A stretch of DNA of 64,000 nt from an uncultured Lachnospiraceae bacterium. Its GTDB lineage: Bacteria; Bacillota; Clostridia; Lachnospirales; Lachnospiraceae. Below the pieces are notes generated by a model that searched no databases, was not told the DNA's origin, and saw only the letters and a list, made by a program, of their open reading frames with translations. This document shows positions 41,701-50,413 of the stretch, piece after piece. The position numbers and the translations under genes are program-made. The stretch lies in NCBI GenBank assembly GCA_910587045.1, contig CAJULG010000004.1:40416-104415 (forward strand). Reading direction: 5' to 3'. Each line of letters opens with the position of its first letter. Position 1 is the first letter of the stretch.

Positions 41701-42041
41701 AGGTGCTGGATCATTTTACCGGACACAGAAGACCGGTGGGCAGTCTGTCCGGCGGGGAGAGCTTCCAGGCCTCTTTAAGTCTGGCGCTGGGGCTGTCGGA
41801 TACGGTTTCCTCGAATCTGGGCGGGATCCAGATGGATGCCTTATTTATTGATGAGGGCTTTGGCACCCTGGATCGCAGGTCTATGGAGAGTGCCATGAAT
41901 ATCCTGGTCAGTCTGTCCGGAAACCGGAAGCTGGTGGGGATCATCAGCCACCGGGAGGAATTGAAGGAGAATATCCCGCAGCAGATCCAGGTGACGAAGA
42001 CCAGAGAGGGAAGCAGAATTGCAGTGGACATGGGGATTTAA
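38769..42041 (+). CDS. sbcC: Nuclease SbcCD subunit C (SMC-like ATPase)
   Basis: A 1090-residue Rad50-type protein. Walker A GDTGAGKTT is at 36-44. Long coiled coils run to about 520 and again from about 550 to 900, separated by a zinc hook CPVC at Cys532/Cys535. The C-terminal lobe has the ABC signature SLSGGESFQASL near 993 and Walker B ALFIDEGFGTLD. The coiled coils should bring together two SbcCD heads through the hook. The stop codon overlaps the next small ORF (TAATG). Confidence 0.96.
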   Translation: MKPVKLIISAFGPYGETMPEIDFEPFGERGLFLITGDTGAGKTTIFDAICFALYGETSGSYRDTRNLRSEYAGERVESFVDFYFSHQGREYHVYRQPEYLRAKQRGEGTTIQKERAVFYGGDVPVEGTTAVNEAVQELLHINVKQFKQITMIAQGEFRELLNADTKERTDILRTIFMTEGYQRIGYKLKERRDTGEAEKNAMEQSILQYFSGAEVSEDSAYAEALSDLQTKAAASKSTWNLEEMTAVLEQIMDEDQSVFRIKQKEFAVASEELDTTKKALAVAHTNNEFIQRYEALQKEKQELVQEQEAMTALTRLTARQKLATREVRPVYQSWMEKREALKQSEEGLAERQQELEKARQKLTEAVKELEEALAGEGEAEALKKKSEKLQEDFERYQQRDCLIKGIAELEEEQHRLEEEQSAIEKAEAALADKQIRLEESTKALREKPAELVRIQHEGKEIAALRERFRLLVEDTVPAYREKQAEVVHGQQVFQNSLENYREKEAARIHGEDMLERSRAGLLARDLQDGMKCPVCGSTHHPVLAKLAPEAITEAEYKELQAAEEQARTEKDKALRAVEQRKAKEEDMADSLRQDILDGIAGCNSIIYRIETPDGEFPDRVAGGVPEGETGEKAVIEVSADMELDGLFSVAGTALKELEALQAAHGKQELSVQKACETFRADTEALERLRGEETQVLIERRRRYQEQKEENHTALTTQRACLQNLAAFEYDTLDIARQEQVRAETRAGQLLERISHAKTAKETAEKEHVKLEAMLTEQERACRELRQQEKRQEAEFGAVREEKGFASVEEFLEYAVTEDVIREQEERAKAYDTRVSVNADKLVQAEQDARDRVVMDEEKLQEAKELQEKQVEEIQTQKNQAERRLAVNEGIRKAILARKDKLEKYKKEYALCDRLYAMVSGQISGKSKITLEQYIQAAGFDHIIAAANRRLLPMSDNQFELFRQEDSAGRRSSTILDLEVLDHFTGHRRPVGSLSGGESFQASLSLALGLSDTVSSNLGGIQMDALFIDEGFGTLDRRSMESAMNILVSLSGNRKLVGIISHREELKENIPQQIQVTKTREGSRIAVDMGI

Positions 42042-42145
42042 TGAATGCTATGGATCAGGTTGAGCCTGCTTATCAGCCGATGTTCAGTGCGGAAATGGGC
42101 AGGGCCATCCAGGAGCATTACAAAAGAAAAACATATGGATATTAA
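42041..42145 (+). CDS. Possible 34-residue protein coupled to sbcC
   Basis: A short frame MNAMDQVEPAYQPMFSAEMG... ending KRKTYGY, whose ATG overlaps the sbcC stop codon (TAATG). Translation by termination-reinitiation is possible. No ribosome site of its own and no family recognised. It may be chance. Confidence 0.3.
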   Translation: MNAMDQVEPAYQPMFSAEMGRAIQEHYKRKTYGY

Positions 42146-42157
42146 AGGAAATAGAAA

Positions 42158-43567
42158 ATGACGAAAAAGGAATTTAAGTACAGGATGGAGCGGGGGCTTG
42201 GCAGTTGTATTGTTGAGCTGAAACGTACTCCGGATAAGGCTCGTTACAAGGATATTATTATCTGGGGCTGTAAGCATGTGCTCGCCTATGATGCACAGTG
42301 TGAAGGAACCAGAAGCCGGTATCTGTATCAGATGATCGAATTGTATGAGGACTGGACGGATTTTTATGAAGCGGCTGCTGCACGTCTGAAGATCTGCTGC
42401 TCGATGCCCGGTTGGGAATTTGTGCAGTATGCAGAACTGTGTGCATGGATGGCGGGAGGGGGATATGAACCGGCAGGCCAGAGACTGGATGCCGTATATG
42501 CCCATTTACTGGAGGTGCTGGCACAGAGGAAAAATTGTTCAAAAGGCGGGGTGTTTCCGGAGCGAAATAATATGGAGGCCCTTTGCATTGTAAAAGTAAT
42601 CGGTCAGCATGATGCTCCGGGGGCCGCCAGACAGGAGTACATTCGGATCGTGAATGATCTGGGCAGTCTGTTTCAGAAGAATGAACGACTGTATTCTTAT
42701 GAATATTTTTCTGATTTCCAGAAGGAGTGCGAAATATATTGCGGAAAGGCGGAAATCCACCGGATGTTGAATCTGTATGGAGACAGGGAAGGAGTTGCTG
42801 CTTACAGAAAATCGATGGAGGCGGCGCGGAATAAACGATATGCGAAGTCCAGAAGCAGGAAATCGTTCTCTGCCGATGCGGTCTATGAACGTCTGTGCAG
42901 AGGCGAAGAAGCGGATGCCGGACGAAATAATTCGTTATATGTGGCACAAATTGTTCAGAATCAGGGAGGGCAGGAGGAGCTTGAAAAACTGGCCGGGCTG
43001 TATGCTAAGGAGCAGGAGGTTTCGGTTCGGACTGAACTGCTCCGGCTTCTGGCGAATCGTTACGGTGCGGCGGTCGTAAATGTGGACTGTCTGATCCGTG
43101 ATGCGAGATCGGAATCCGAAGAATTACGCCGATGCGCCTGTCTTGCCCTGGGGTATATCCGTTCAGAGGAGGTGCATGCATTTGCACTGGAACTGCTTGC
43201 CGGAGACCGGGAGGAGGAAAAGACCTATGCAGTCAATATGCTGCTTCGAAATTATAAGGCTGAGGATAAGGAGCTGGTCATTGAATTGGTGAAAGCAGTG
43301 CCAATCTCACGGGATCGTGATGAATGGCATTCCATATTCCGGCTGGTGATGGATGTGCTGGCAGACCGGAGTGTGAAAAAGCCGCCCAGGGAATTGTTGC
43401 CATATATGTATGAGAATACCCTGTGTTCCCGGTGCAGGGAATATATTGTGCTGGAAATGGGAAAGAGGCAGATGCTGACAGCGGAATTGCTGGAAGAGTG
43501 CCGATACGATTGCAATCGTGATATCCGCAGGTATGCGGAGGAGAGAATAGCGGTAAGGAACGGGTAG
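42158..43567 (+). CDS. Hypothetical protein with C-terminal HEAT-like repeats
   Basis: A 469-residue soluble, helical protein starting behind AAAGGAA. The first 200 residues are rich in Tyr, Trp and Cys. A basic linker (KRYAKSRSRKSF) lies near 227-238. From about 255 helix pairs of HEAT/PBS type are visible (for example LRRCACLALGYIRSEEVHAFALELLAG, then VNMLLRNYKAEDKELVIELVKA). It could be a scaffold or peptide-binding protein. It follows sbcC on the same strand, but a link with repair is not shown. Confidence 0.7.
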   Translation: MTKKEFKYRMERGLGSCIVELKRTPDKARYKDIIIWGCKHVLAYDAQCEGTRSRYLYQMIELYEDWTDFYEAAAARLKICCSMPGWEFVQYAELCAWMAGGGYEPAGQRLDAVYAHLLEVLAQRKNCSKGGVFPERNNMEALCIVKVIGQHDAPGAARQEYIRIVNDLGSLFQKNERLYSYEYFSDFQKECEIYCGKAEIHRMLNLYGDREGVAAYRKSMEAARNKRYAKSRSRKSFSADAVYERLCRGEEADAGRNNSLYVAQIVQNQGGQEELEKLAGLYAKEQEVSVRTELLRLLANRYGAAVVNVDCLIRDARSESEELRRCACLALGYIRSEEVHAFALELLAGDREEEKTYAVNMLLRNYKAEDKELVIELVKAVPISRDRDEWHSIFRLVMDVLADRSVKKPPRELLPYMYENTLCSRCREYIVLEMGKRQMLTAELLEECRYDCNRDIRRYAEERIAVRNG

Positions 43568-44014
43568 GGTCTTTGGAGAGAGTACTGGTTTTAATAATGG
43601 ATGTTAGGGGAGGTGTCGAATAAGGGGATAGTCAGACATTCGGAAGGGCTTTACATCGAATGGTGTTGCTGGTAGAATAATTGCGAATAGAAAATAGGAA
43701 AGTAGAAATTAAAGAAGGTACGGATTTATAATCCAAAGATTAAAGCGGCTGCGGGAAGTTTAGGCGGGCGGACGGCAGCTGGGATGATCAGAAATTTAAA
43801 AGCGCATTTCCCTGTGTATGGGGGAAGTGCGCTTTTTTGTGAATTTTAACCTATTGGATACATCAGAGTTTCTTTTAATATGAGAAACAGAGATGTCTAA
43901 ATCACTATTATAAAGGTGATTAAAATGGCTGATAGGGTCAATGATTTAGTCTCAAAATAAATGTATAATGAAGAACATTAGTTACTAAAAAATCTATGAA
44001 AGAAGGTATTGATT
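43568..44014. other. 447-bp gene-free stretch before the helicase-nuclease
   Basis: Apart from the terminator at 43799-43838 I see no gene or RNA here. Base composition shifts within it: before 43,840 it resembles the flanks, after it A+T rises sharply, marking the edge of the AT-rich helicase region. No direct repeats suggesting integration ends were found by eye. Confidence 0.6.
43799..43838 (+). terminator. Intrinsic terminator
   Basis: AAGCGCATTTCCC pairs with GGGAAGTGCGCTT (one G-U pair) and is followed by TTTTTG. It insulates the helicase gene from the sbc region. Confidence 0.85.
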
Positions 44015-46537
44015 ATGATTGATTTTACCAAAAGGATTAAAAAGGAAATTGAAACAAGAAAGGTGAATCCGATTGAACTTTATGAAGATTTAGATAGAAG
44101 CAGTCAAACAGGGCCGCTTCGTCCTGTACAGGAAAGTGTATTAAAAGAATGGTATTTTAATCAAAGAGAAAAAAGAGATTTGATTATTAAATTGCATACA
44201 GGAGAAGGAAAAACACTAATAGGGTTATTAATTCTTCAATCAAAAATTAATGCAAACGAGGGGCCATGTATGTATATCTGTCCAAATAAGTTTTTGGCAG
44301 ACCAAGCATTTTATGAAGCTAAAAAATTTGGAATAAAAGTTTGCTTAATTGATGAGATGAATAATTTTCCTAATGATTTTTTGGAGGGAAAAGCGGTTTT
44401 ACTTACATATGTACAAAAAGTATTTAATGGTAGGACAATTTTTGGATTGGATAATCATTTTAAGAAGATTAATACATTAGTAATGGATGATGCTCATGCT
44501 TGCTTGGATGCAATAAAAAATGCATATACGATAGTTATTAATAGAAATAAAAATAGAAATATTTATAATAAGTTTTTGGAATTGTTTGAAAGTGAATTGA
44601 AAGATCAGGGCGAGGGAACATTTATTGATATAACAGAGAATTATGATTATGAAAGTATAATGATGGTGCCATATTGGGCGTGGATTGATAGAATAAGTGA
44701 AGTGATATCAATTTTAGCTCCAGAAACTGAACAGGATTTTTTGAAATTTTCGTGGCCATTATTAAGAGATGAATTAGAAAAATGCGATGTATATTTAAAT
44801 GGTAAGGAAATACAAATTGTTCCTCATGCATTTAACGTAAAGAGGTTTGGAAGCTTTGATAAAGCAAAGCAAAGAATTCTAATGTCAGCGACTACACAGG
44901 ACGATATATTTTTTGTGAAAAATCTAGGCGTTTCAATTGAAGCAATAGATAATCCGTTAGTTTCTAGTGATAAAAGGTGGTCGGGAGAAAAAATGATTAT
45001 TATCCCATCTCAAATTAGTGATCAGCTTAACAGAGAAATAGTTATTAATTACATATGCAAGTTTAATTGGAATAAATTTGGTGTATGTGCGTTGGTGCCG
45101 AGCTATGTTAAAAGAGATGATTATGCTGATTTGTATTGCGAATTAATTGATAGCAAAAATATTTTTGAGGGAATTTCTAGAAGGCAAGACGGAAAATATG
45201 GTAAAACATTGGTAATTGCAAATAGATATGACGGAATTGATTTGCCGGATGATGCCTGCAGAATTTTAATAATTGATTCATTACCGTATTTTGGAAATAT
45301 GAGTGACATTTATGAAGAAAACGGAAGAATAGAATGTGAACTTATTAGGAGAAAAATTGCTCAAAAAATTGAACAGGGTCTTGGAAGAGCAGTAAGAGGG
45401 GATAAGGATTATTGCTGTATATTAATTATTGGAGCAGATTTAGTTAAGTTTTTAATGAGTGTTGAAACTCGTTCTTATTTTTCAAAACAGACAAGAAAGC
45501 AAATAGAGATAGGATTAGCTATTGCTGAGATGGCTGAAGATGAAAAAGCCGATAAGGATACAAAGTTTTTAAAGGATTTAATTAAGCAAAGTGTCTTAAG
45601 AGATGAAGGATGGAAGGAATACTATAAAACTGAGATGGATACTATTGAAAATGAATCAATAATACCCATACAAGATACTTTACTTGCGGAAAAAGAGGCA
45701 GATGAATATTTTATTGAGGGAAAATATGAGAGATCATGTGAGGTGTTACAGAATTTTTTGGATAGAGAAATCAATTTGAAAAAAGAAGATAAATCTTGGT
45801 ATTTACAGCAGATTGCTCGTAGAAAGTATTTAATTAGTCGAGTTGAATCGGAACAATACCAAAAAGCTGCATTTGAAGGTAATCGGCAATTATTAAAACC
45901 TAAAAATGATATAGAATATAATCCATTAATTCAAATAAATGCTTCACGAACACAAAATATAAGAAAAGTTTTTGGTAATTATTCCGATTATCAAGAGTTA
46001 ATGTTAGACGTTAATAAATGGCTTGAAGATTTAAGCATTGGAGTTAAGTCTGAAAAATTTGAAAATGCACTGGATAATATCGGAAGAATCTTGGGATATG
46101 AATGCGATAGACCAGATAAGTTAATAAAACGTGGACCAGATAATTTGTGGCATGTTGGAAATAATAAATACATTTTAATTGAATGCAAGAGCGAAGTTAA
46201 AGATGATAGATCGTGCATCAATAAATCAGAGGCTGGACAGATGGAAAATCATTGTGGCTGGTTTGAAGAGATATATCATGATGCAAGTGTATTAAGAGTT
46301 ATGATTATTTCAACTAATAAATTGGCAACTAATGCAAATTTTACACATGATATTAAAATTATGAGAAAGAAGAATCTGAAAAAGATTAAAAGCAATATTT
46401 TAAAGTTTGTGAAAGAATTAAAGAACTATGATATTAATAATCTTACAGATGATTTAATAAATACAATATTAAATCAAAATTATTTGTCAGATAAAAACAT
46501 TTGGAATGATTATGTGGAAAATTGGACAAGGCAATAG
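44015..46537 (+). CDS. SF2 helicase with C-terminal PD-(D/E)XK nuclease domain, probable phage defence protein
   Basis: An 840-residue protein. Helicase motifs: Walker A TGEGKT (62-67), DDAH (158-161), SAT (motif III), and motif VI EQGLGRAVRG (453-462), followed by DYCCILIIG as in Rad3/XPD/DinG-type helicases. The C-terminal part has a nuclease-like GPDNLW (Asp708) and IECKSE (Glu723, Lys725), a PD-(D/E)XK pattern. The ATG at 44015 follows AGAAGG. The gene is much richer in A+T than its neighbours, a sign of transfer. Single helicase-nuclease proteins of this kind act in phage defence, but this one was not matched to a named system. Confidence 0.82.
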   Translation: MIDFTKRIKKEIETRKVNPIELYEDLDRSSQTGPLRPVQESVLKEWYFNQREKRDLIIKLHTGEGKTLIGLLILQSKINANEGPCMYICPNKFLADQAFYEAKKFGIKVCLIDEMNNFPNDFLEGKAVLLTYVQKVFNGRTIFGLDNHFKKINTLVMDDAHACLDAIKNAYTIVINRNKNRNIYNKFLELFESELKDQGEGTFIDITENYDYESIMMVPYWAWIDRISEVISILAPETEQDFLKFSWPLLRDELEKCDVYLNGKEIQIVPHAFNVKRFGSFDKAKQRILMSATTQDDIFFVKNLGVSIEAIDNPLVSSDKRWSGEKMIIIPSQISDQLNREIVINYICKFNWNKFGVCALVPSYVKRDDYADLYCELIDSKNIFEGISRRQDGKYGKTLVIANRYDGIDLPDDACRILIIDSLPYFGNMSDIYEENGRIECELIRRKIAQKIEQGLGRAVRGDKDYCCILIIGADLVKFLMSVETRSYFSKQTRKQIEIGLAIAEMAEDEKADKDTKFLKDLIKQSVLRDEGWKEYYKTEMDTIENESIIPIQDTLLAEKEADEYFIEGKYERSCEVLQNFLDREINLKKEDKSWYLQQIARRKYLISRVESEQYQKAAFEGNRQLLKPKNDIEYNPLIQINASRTQNIRKVFGNYSDYQELMLDVNKWLEDLSIGVKSEKFENALDNIGRILGYECDRPDKLIKRGPDNLWHVGNNKYILIECKSEVKDDRSCINKSEAGQMENHCGWFEEIYHDASVLRVMIISTNKLATNANFTHDIKIMRKKNLKKIKSNILKFVKELKNYDINNLTDDLINTILNQNYLSDKNIWNDYVENWTRQ

Positions 46538-46653
46538 TTTAAAAAATATTATAAATATTGTTGAACAATCTTATAGTTTACAGATTGAATGATGTAATAT
46601 ATTGTTTTATAACGTTATTATATATTTGAAAAACATTTGATAAGGAGGCCCCC

Positions 46654-47778
46654 ATGCAACTTCCCTATTCTCCTCAACTGAATATCGAATACCTTGGCCG
46701 TCTGTTTGACAATACCAGTGAGTGTTACAAGCTGTTCTGGTTTCAGGCAATCCTTACGAAGCTGGACACAGGAAGAGATACCTTCACCTATGAAGAACTG
46801 GTAGATGAGATGATAGCAGCCGCCTGGTACATGGTAACAGAATATCACCTGAATCTTGGCCCCAAGGACAATCTGGAGGCAGTAGTGAAATACATATCTG
46901 AAGCCACGCATTTCAAACCATCCGAGAAGAAGCAGGTAATTGTGGAATATCTTCGTGCCTGTGAGGATCGGGAAGTGTTACGCTTAAAGAAGATTCTGAT
47001 CAAGAATGTACCTTACCGTATTCATGCTCCGTTTATACCGAAGTTTACAGGGCCGGCATGGAATGTTTCCGAGCGAAGACTGGCAGAAGAATTAAACGAA
47101 CAGAAACGACTGATGTATTACTATTCTGCATTTAACGGGCTGGAAACGGAGATCAGGCTGGAGCCGGACTGGATGGTCTATCTGAACAGGAACAAAGAAA
47201 TTATCATGGGCTGGATCCAGTATAAAATGATTACTTACCTGCAAAAGCGGAATCCAAGCGTACCGGGAATCTCGGATAAGCTGTCTCCGCCGAGAGAGCG
47301 TAAATTGACAAAGGTAATTAAATACTGGCGGATGCTGATAGAGCTACAGCCGGTTCATGAAATATACCATAACGAGCTTATTACGACGTCTGATTTATCC
47401 ATCGACCATTTTGTACCATGGTCTTATGTGGCCCATGATGAATTCTGGAATCTGCATCCCACGACGAAGAGGATTAACAGCAGTAAGAGTAATCATCTGC
47501 CGGATTGGGAGTTGTACTTTCCATTATTAGCGGAGCAGGAATACTTTTCCTATCGGATGCTCTGGCAATACGAGAGAATCCGGAAGGAATTTCGTAGCTG
47601 TGCAGAGGATCATCTGAACAATTCCGAGGTTGCATATCGCCTGTATCGGGAAAATCAGTCTATGGAAGTGTTCAGGGAGCAATTAAAAGAGGTTGTTTCT
47701 CCTGTCTACGAATCAGCCAGGAGCAGTGGATTTAGTAATTGGGTATATACAGATGAATCAAACGATAGAATATTATAA
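46654..47778 (+). CDS. HNH endonuclease
   Basis: A 374-residue protein with an HNH nuclease motif in the C-terminal half: IDHFVPWSY (His252), EFWNLHPTTKRINSSKSNHLP, giving the His-Asn-Asn/Lys pattern. The N-terminal 200 residues are helical with no recognised domain, possibly for target recognition. It starts behind AAGGAGG, 116 bp after the helicase-nuclease gene. Its composition is like the general genome, unlike the helicase. Its end overlaps the methyltransferase gene by 26 bp. Confidence 0.85.
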   Translation: MQLPYSPQLNIEYLGRLFDNTSECYKLFWFQAILTKLDTGRDTFTYEELVDEMIAAAWYMVTEYHLNLGPKDNLEAVVKYISEATHFKPSEKKQVIVEYLRACEDREVLRLKKILIKNVPYRIHAPFIPKFTGPAWNVSERRLAEELNEQKRLMYYYSAFNGLETEIRLEPDWMVYLNRNKEIIMGWIQYKMITYLQKRNPSVPGISDKLSPPRERKLTKVIKYWRMLIELQPVHEIYHNELITTSDLSIDHFVPWSYVAHDEFWNLHPTTKRINSSKSNHLPDWELYFPLLAEQEYFSYRMLWQYERIRKEFRSCAEDHLNNSEVAYRLYRENQSMEVFREQLKEVVSPVYESARSSGFSNWVYTDESNDRIL

Positions 47779-48364
47779 CAGGAACGCAGGAGCCTTTTGT
47801 GAAAGTACGATTCACGCAGATATGAGTTATTGCCGGAACCGCTTCCTACAATATCTGTCACCGGGGGCCTTCATTCTTGACGCAGGCTGCGGCAGCGGAA
47901 GAGACAGCCGGCATTTTCTGGAGCAGGGATTCCGTATAGAAGCCTTTGATGCCGCAGAGGAGATCTGCAGGCTTGCGGAGGGACACATTGGACAGCCGGT
48001 AAAATGTATGCGGTTTGAGGATATGGAATACGAAAAGAACTTTGACGGAATCTGGGCCTGTGCCTCCCTGTTGCATATAAACAGAGAAATCCTCCCTCAG
48101 ATACTGAGGCGTCTGCACTGCGCATTAATGCCTATGGGAATCCTATATGCTTCCTTTAAGTATGGTGATACAGAGAATGATAAGGGAGAGAGATACTTTA
48201 TCAATTTCACGGAAGACGGTATAATAGAATTATTAGAGGCATCAGCATTTACTGTTCTCGAATGCTTTGTTACTTCCGATGTACGGGAAGGCCGAAGCGC
48301 AGAAAGGTGGGTAAATGTGATAGGAAGAAGGAGGCAGGCCTATGATTCGCTTTTACAACGGTAA
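47753..48364 (+). CDS. Class I SAM-dependent methyltransferase
   Basis: A 203-residue methyltransferase with motif I ILDAGCGSGRDSRHF (41-55), the acidic ribose-binding residue in IEAFDAAEE, and WACASLLHI as motif IV-like. It has no DNA-methylase DPPY/NPPY motif, so it more likely acts on a small molecule or protein. The ATG at 47753 is inside the HNH gene; no strong RBS, so coupling is likely. It overlaps the following amidohydrolase by 23 bp. Confidence 0.85.
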   Translation: MNQTIEYYNRNAGAFCESTIHADMSYCRNRFLQYLSPGAFILDAGCGSGRDSRHFLEQGFRIEAFDAAEEICRLAEGHIGQPVKCMRFEDMEYEKNFDGIWACASLLHINREILPQILRRLHCALMPMGILYASFKYGDTENDKGERYFINFTEDGIIELLEASAFTVLECFVTSDVREGRSAERWVNVIGRRRQAYDSLLQR

Positions 48365-49616
48365 GATTCTTACCATGAACCAGAATACAGAGCTTCATAC
48401 CGACTATGAGGTATGGGTAAAGGACGACCGGATCGTCTATGCAGGCCCTTCACCGGATACCCCCGCTGAAGGCGTTACCCGTGAGATCAATCTGCAGGGC
48501 AACCTCCTGATGCCGGGCTTCAAGAACGCCCACACCCATTCCCCGATGACCTTCCTGCGCTCCTATGCAGACGATCTGCCTCTGCAGGAATGGCTGCACC
48601 AGCAGGTATTTCCCATGGAGGCAAAGCTGACGCCGGAGATGATCTATCATTTCACCCGGCTCGCCATATTAGAATATCTGACCAGCGGTATAACGGCAAG
48701 CTTCGATATGTATGTAGAGCCGGAGGCAAATGCAAGAGCGAATATTGATATGGGCTTTCGGACCGTTCTGTGCGGAACGCTGAACGATTTCAAAGACTCC
48801 ATTCAGGCATTAGAGGGCTTTTATCAGAAATACAACCACTATCATCCTCTGATCCGTTATCAGCTTGGTTTCCATGCAGAGTACACAACCTCGGAAGGAC
48901 TGTTAAGAGATCTGGCGGCACTGGCAGACCGGCTTCAGGCGCCGGTCTATACTCATTTGTCCGAGACCGCACAGGAGGTAGAAGCGTGCAGACAGCGTTA
49001 CGGGAAAAGTCCGGTGGAATTCCTGTCTGACATCGGCATGTGGAAGTATGGCGGCGGCGGTTTTCATTGCGTGCATGTATCCGAAACAGATATGGATATC
49101 CTGAAGCAACAGGGCATCCATGTGGTAACGAATCCGGCCAGCAACGCCAAGCTGGCAAGCGGGATCGCTCCGGTCACCGCCATGCTGGAGCGGGGGATAT
49201 CCCTTGCCATCGGTACTGACGGGCCGGCCAGCAATAACTGCCTGGATATGTTCCGGGAAATGTTTCTGGTGACCGCCCTTGCCAAGCTTCGGGAAGGAGA
49301 TGCCTCTGCCTGCCCTGCCGATCAGGTATTGCAGATGGCAACAACAGGAGGGGCAAGGGCCATGGGGCTGACAGACTGCGACTGCATTGCTGAAGGAAAG
49401 CAGGCGGATCTGATCGTCATCGACCTGCACCAGCCCAATATGCAGCCAGAGCATAACATCATTAAGAACCTGGTTTACAGCGGTTCCAAGCAGAATGTGA
49501 AGCTCACCATGATCGCAGGACAGATTCTTTATGAGGACGGGCAGTTTCATGTAGGAGCAGAGCCGGAGGAGATTTATGAAAGTGTCCGGACAAAATCTTC
49601 CATTTCGAGGTACTGA
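48342..49616 (+). CDS. mtaD: MTA/SAH deaminase-like amidohydrolase
   Basis: A 424-residue amidohydrolase of the adenosine/cytosine/guanine deaminase group. Metal ligands are His64 and His66 (NAHTHSPM), a His in GFHAEYT, a further His in VHVSE and Asp in IGTDGPASNN. The layout fits 5'-methylthioadenosine/S-adenosylhomocysteine deaminases, which would remove the by-product of methyltransferases. It is coupled to the methyltransferase gene, which supports SAH as a substrate. Related guanine or hydroxyatrazine-type substrates are not excluded. Confidence 0.82.
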   Translation: MIRFYNGKILTMNQNTELHTDYEVWVKDDRIVYAGPSPDTPAEGVTREINLQGNLLMPGFKNAHTHSPMTFLRSYADDLPLQEWLHQQVFPMEAKLTPEMIYHFTRLAILEYLTSGITASFDMYVEPEANARANIDMGFRTVLCGTLNDFKDSIQALEGFYQKYNHYHPLIRYQLGFHAEYTTSEGLLRDLAALADRLQAPVYTHLSETAQEVEACRQRYGKSPVEFLSDIGMWKYGGGGFHCVHVSETDMDILKQQGIHVVTNPASNAKLASGIAPVTAMLERGISLAIGTDGPASNNCLDMFREMFLVTALAKLREGDASACPADQVLQMATTGGARAMGLTDCDCIAEGKQADLIVIDLHQPNMQPEHNIIKNLVYSGSKQNVKLTMIAGQILYEDGQFHVGAEPEEIYESVRTKSSISRY

Positions 49617-50413
49617 GCGTCGCCTTCAAGATAGAAAGTAGAGTAAGGCTCATTTTCTAATTGATCCTTTATGTCATAAATATGATTAAATGCTTTTTCT
49701 GTCTGTCCGGGATCATTATCAAAGTGTTTAAGCCATTCCTGGTATCTATCACTGAAGGTTCCGGTAACCTGAATTACGCGCTCTAATTGCCGATTCCGAA
49801 CATTTATCGGTGCAATAAATTCATAAAATCTTTCTATATCCTCCGGCAGATTAAACCTCCGGTCATATCCAAAGGTTTCCGTACCATCAGAGGTGGTCTG
49901 CAGGATACCAATATCAATTAACAGGTGTGTTAATATTCCCCCGGCATATTTTCCGCTGTGGGCCAGTTCTGTTCCACGAAAAAACAGGGAAATGGGTGGA
50001 ATGGAATCAGGAGAATACTCTGAGAGGGTCTGCAAAAAAGTGTCTGCATCTATGGAATATCCTGGTTCTCTATAATATGTATAGCCGTGACAGTTAGATC
50101 CCTCCCAGTCAGTGTCCCATAGCCTGATTTTTTTGGATCCGGCTTTAAAACCCGGTGCCCGTTCCTGTAATAGCTGCTTTGCCTCCGACATTGTAATTTT
50201 TTGCTTTTGAAGGATATTAGAAGCTGGAAGCGCATGAGAGGAAGCCGCCGTACTGCGCTTTGAAAAGATCTGTCCGTGGGAAGAGTTTGCTATAGATAAG
50301 CCGCTGCCGGTGTTTCTCATGCCGGCAGAAGTCAGATTGTCTCTCTGACGGTCAGCTTCTTTCTGTTGCACAGGCGAAACTTTAGAATGCGTTTTATTTA
50401 ATGAAGTATACAT
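49574..50413 (-). CDS. Unknown protein with conserved-looking Cys-His motif
   Basis: A 279-residue protein starting MYTSLNKTHSKVSPVQQKEADRQ, a polar probably disordered N-terminus of about 75 residues, then a compact domain with GSNCHGYTYYREPGY and GGILTHLLIDIGIL. The NCHGYT segment resembles the active-site area of papain-like folds, but the assignment is not secure. The ATG at 50413 has AGGGGGA 9 bp upstream. It overlaps the amidohydrolase 3' end by 43 bp on the opposite strand. No signal peptide. It could be an effector or toxin-like enzyme; function unknown. Confidence 0.65.
   Translation of the reverse strand: MYTSLNKTHSKVSPVQQKEADRQRDNLTSAGMRNTGSGLSIANSSHGQIFSKRSTAASSHALPASNILQKQKITMSEAKQLLQERAPGFKAGSKKIRLWDTDWEGSNCHGYTYYREPGYSIDADTFLQTLSEYSPDSIPPISLFFRGTELAHSGKYAGGILTHLLIDIGILQTTSDGTETFGYDRRFNLPEDIERFYEFIAPINVRNRQLERVIQVTGTFSDRYQEWLKHFDNDPGQTEKAFNHIYDIKDQLENEPYSTFYLEGDAQYLEMEDFVRTLS

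Noticed and set aside
42258..42947. A 229-codon minus-strand frame inside the HEAT-like gene
   Set aside because: His/Pro/Ser-rich shadow frame without a ribosome site; the plus-strand gene has a good start and protein-like composition.
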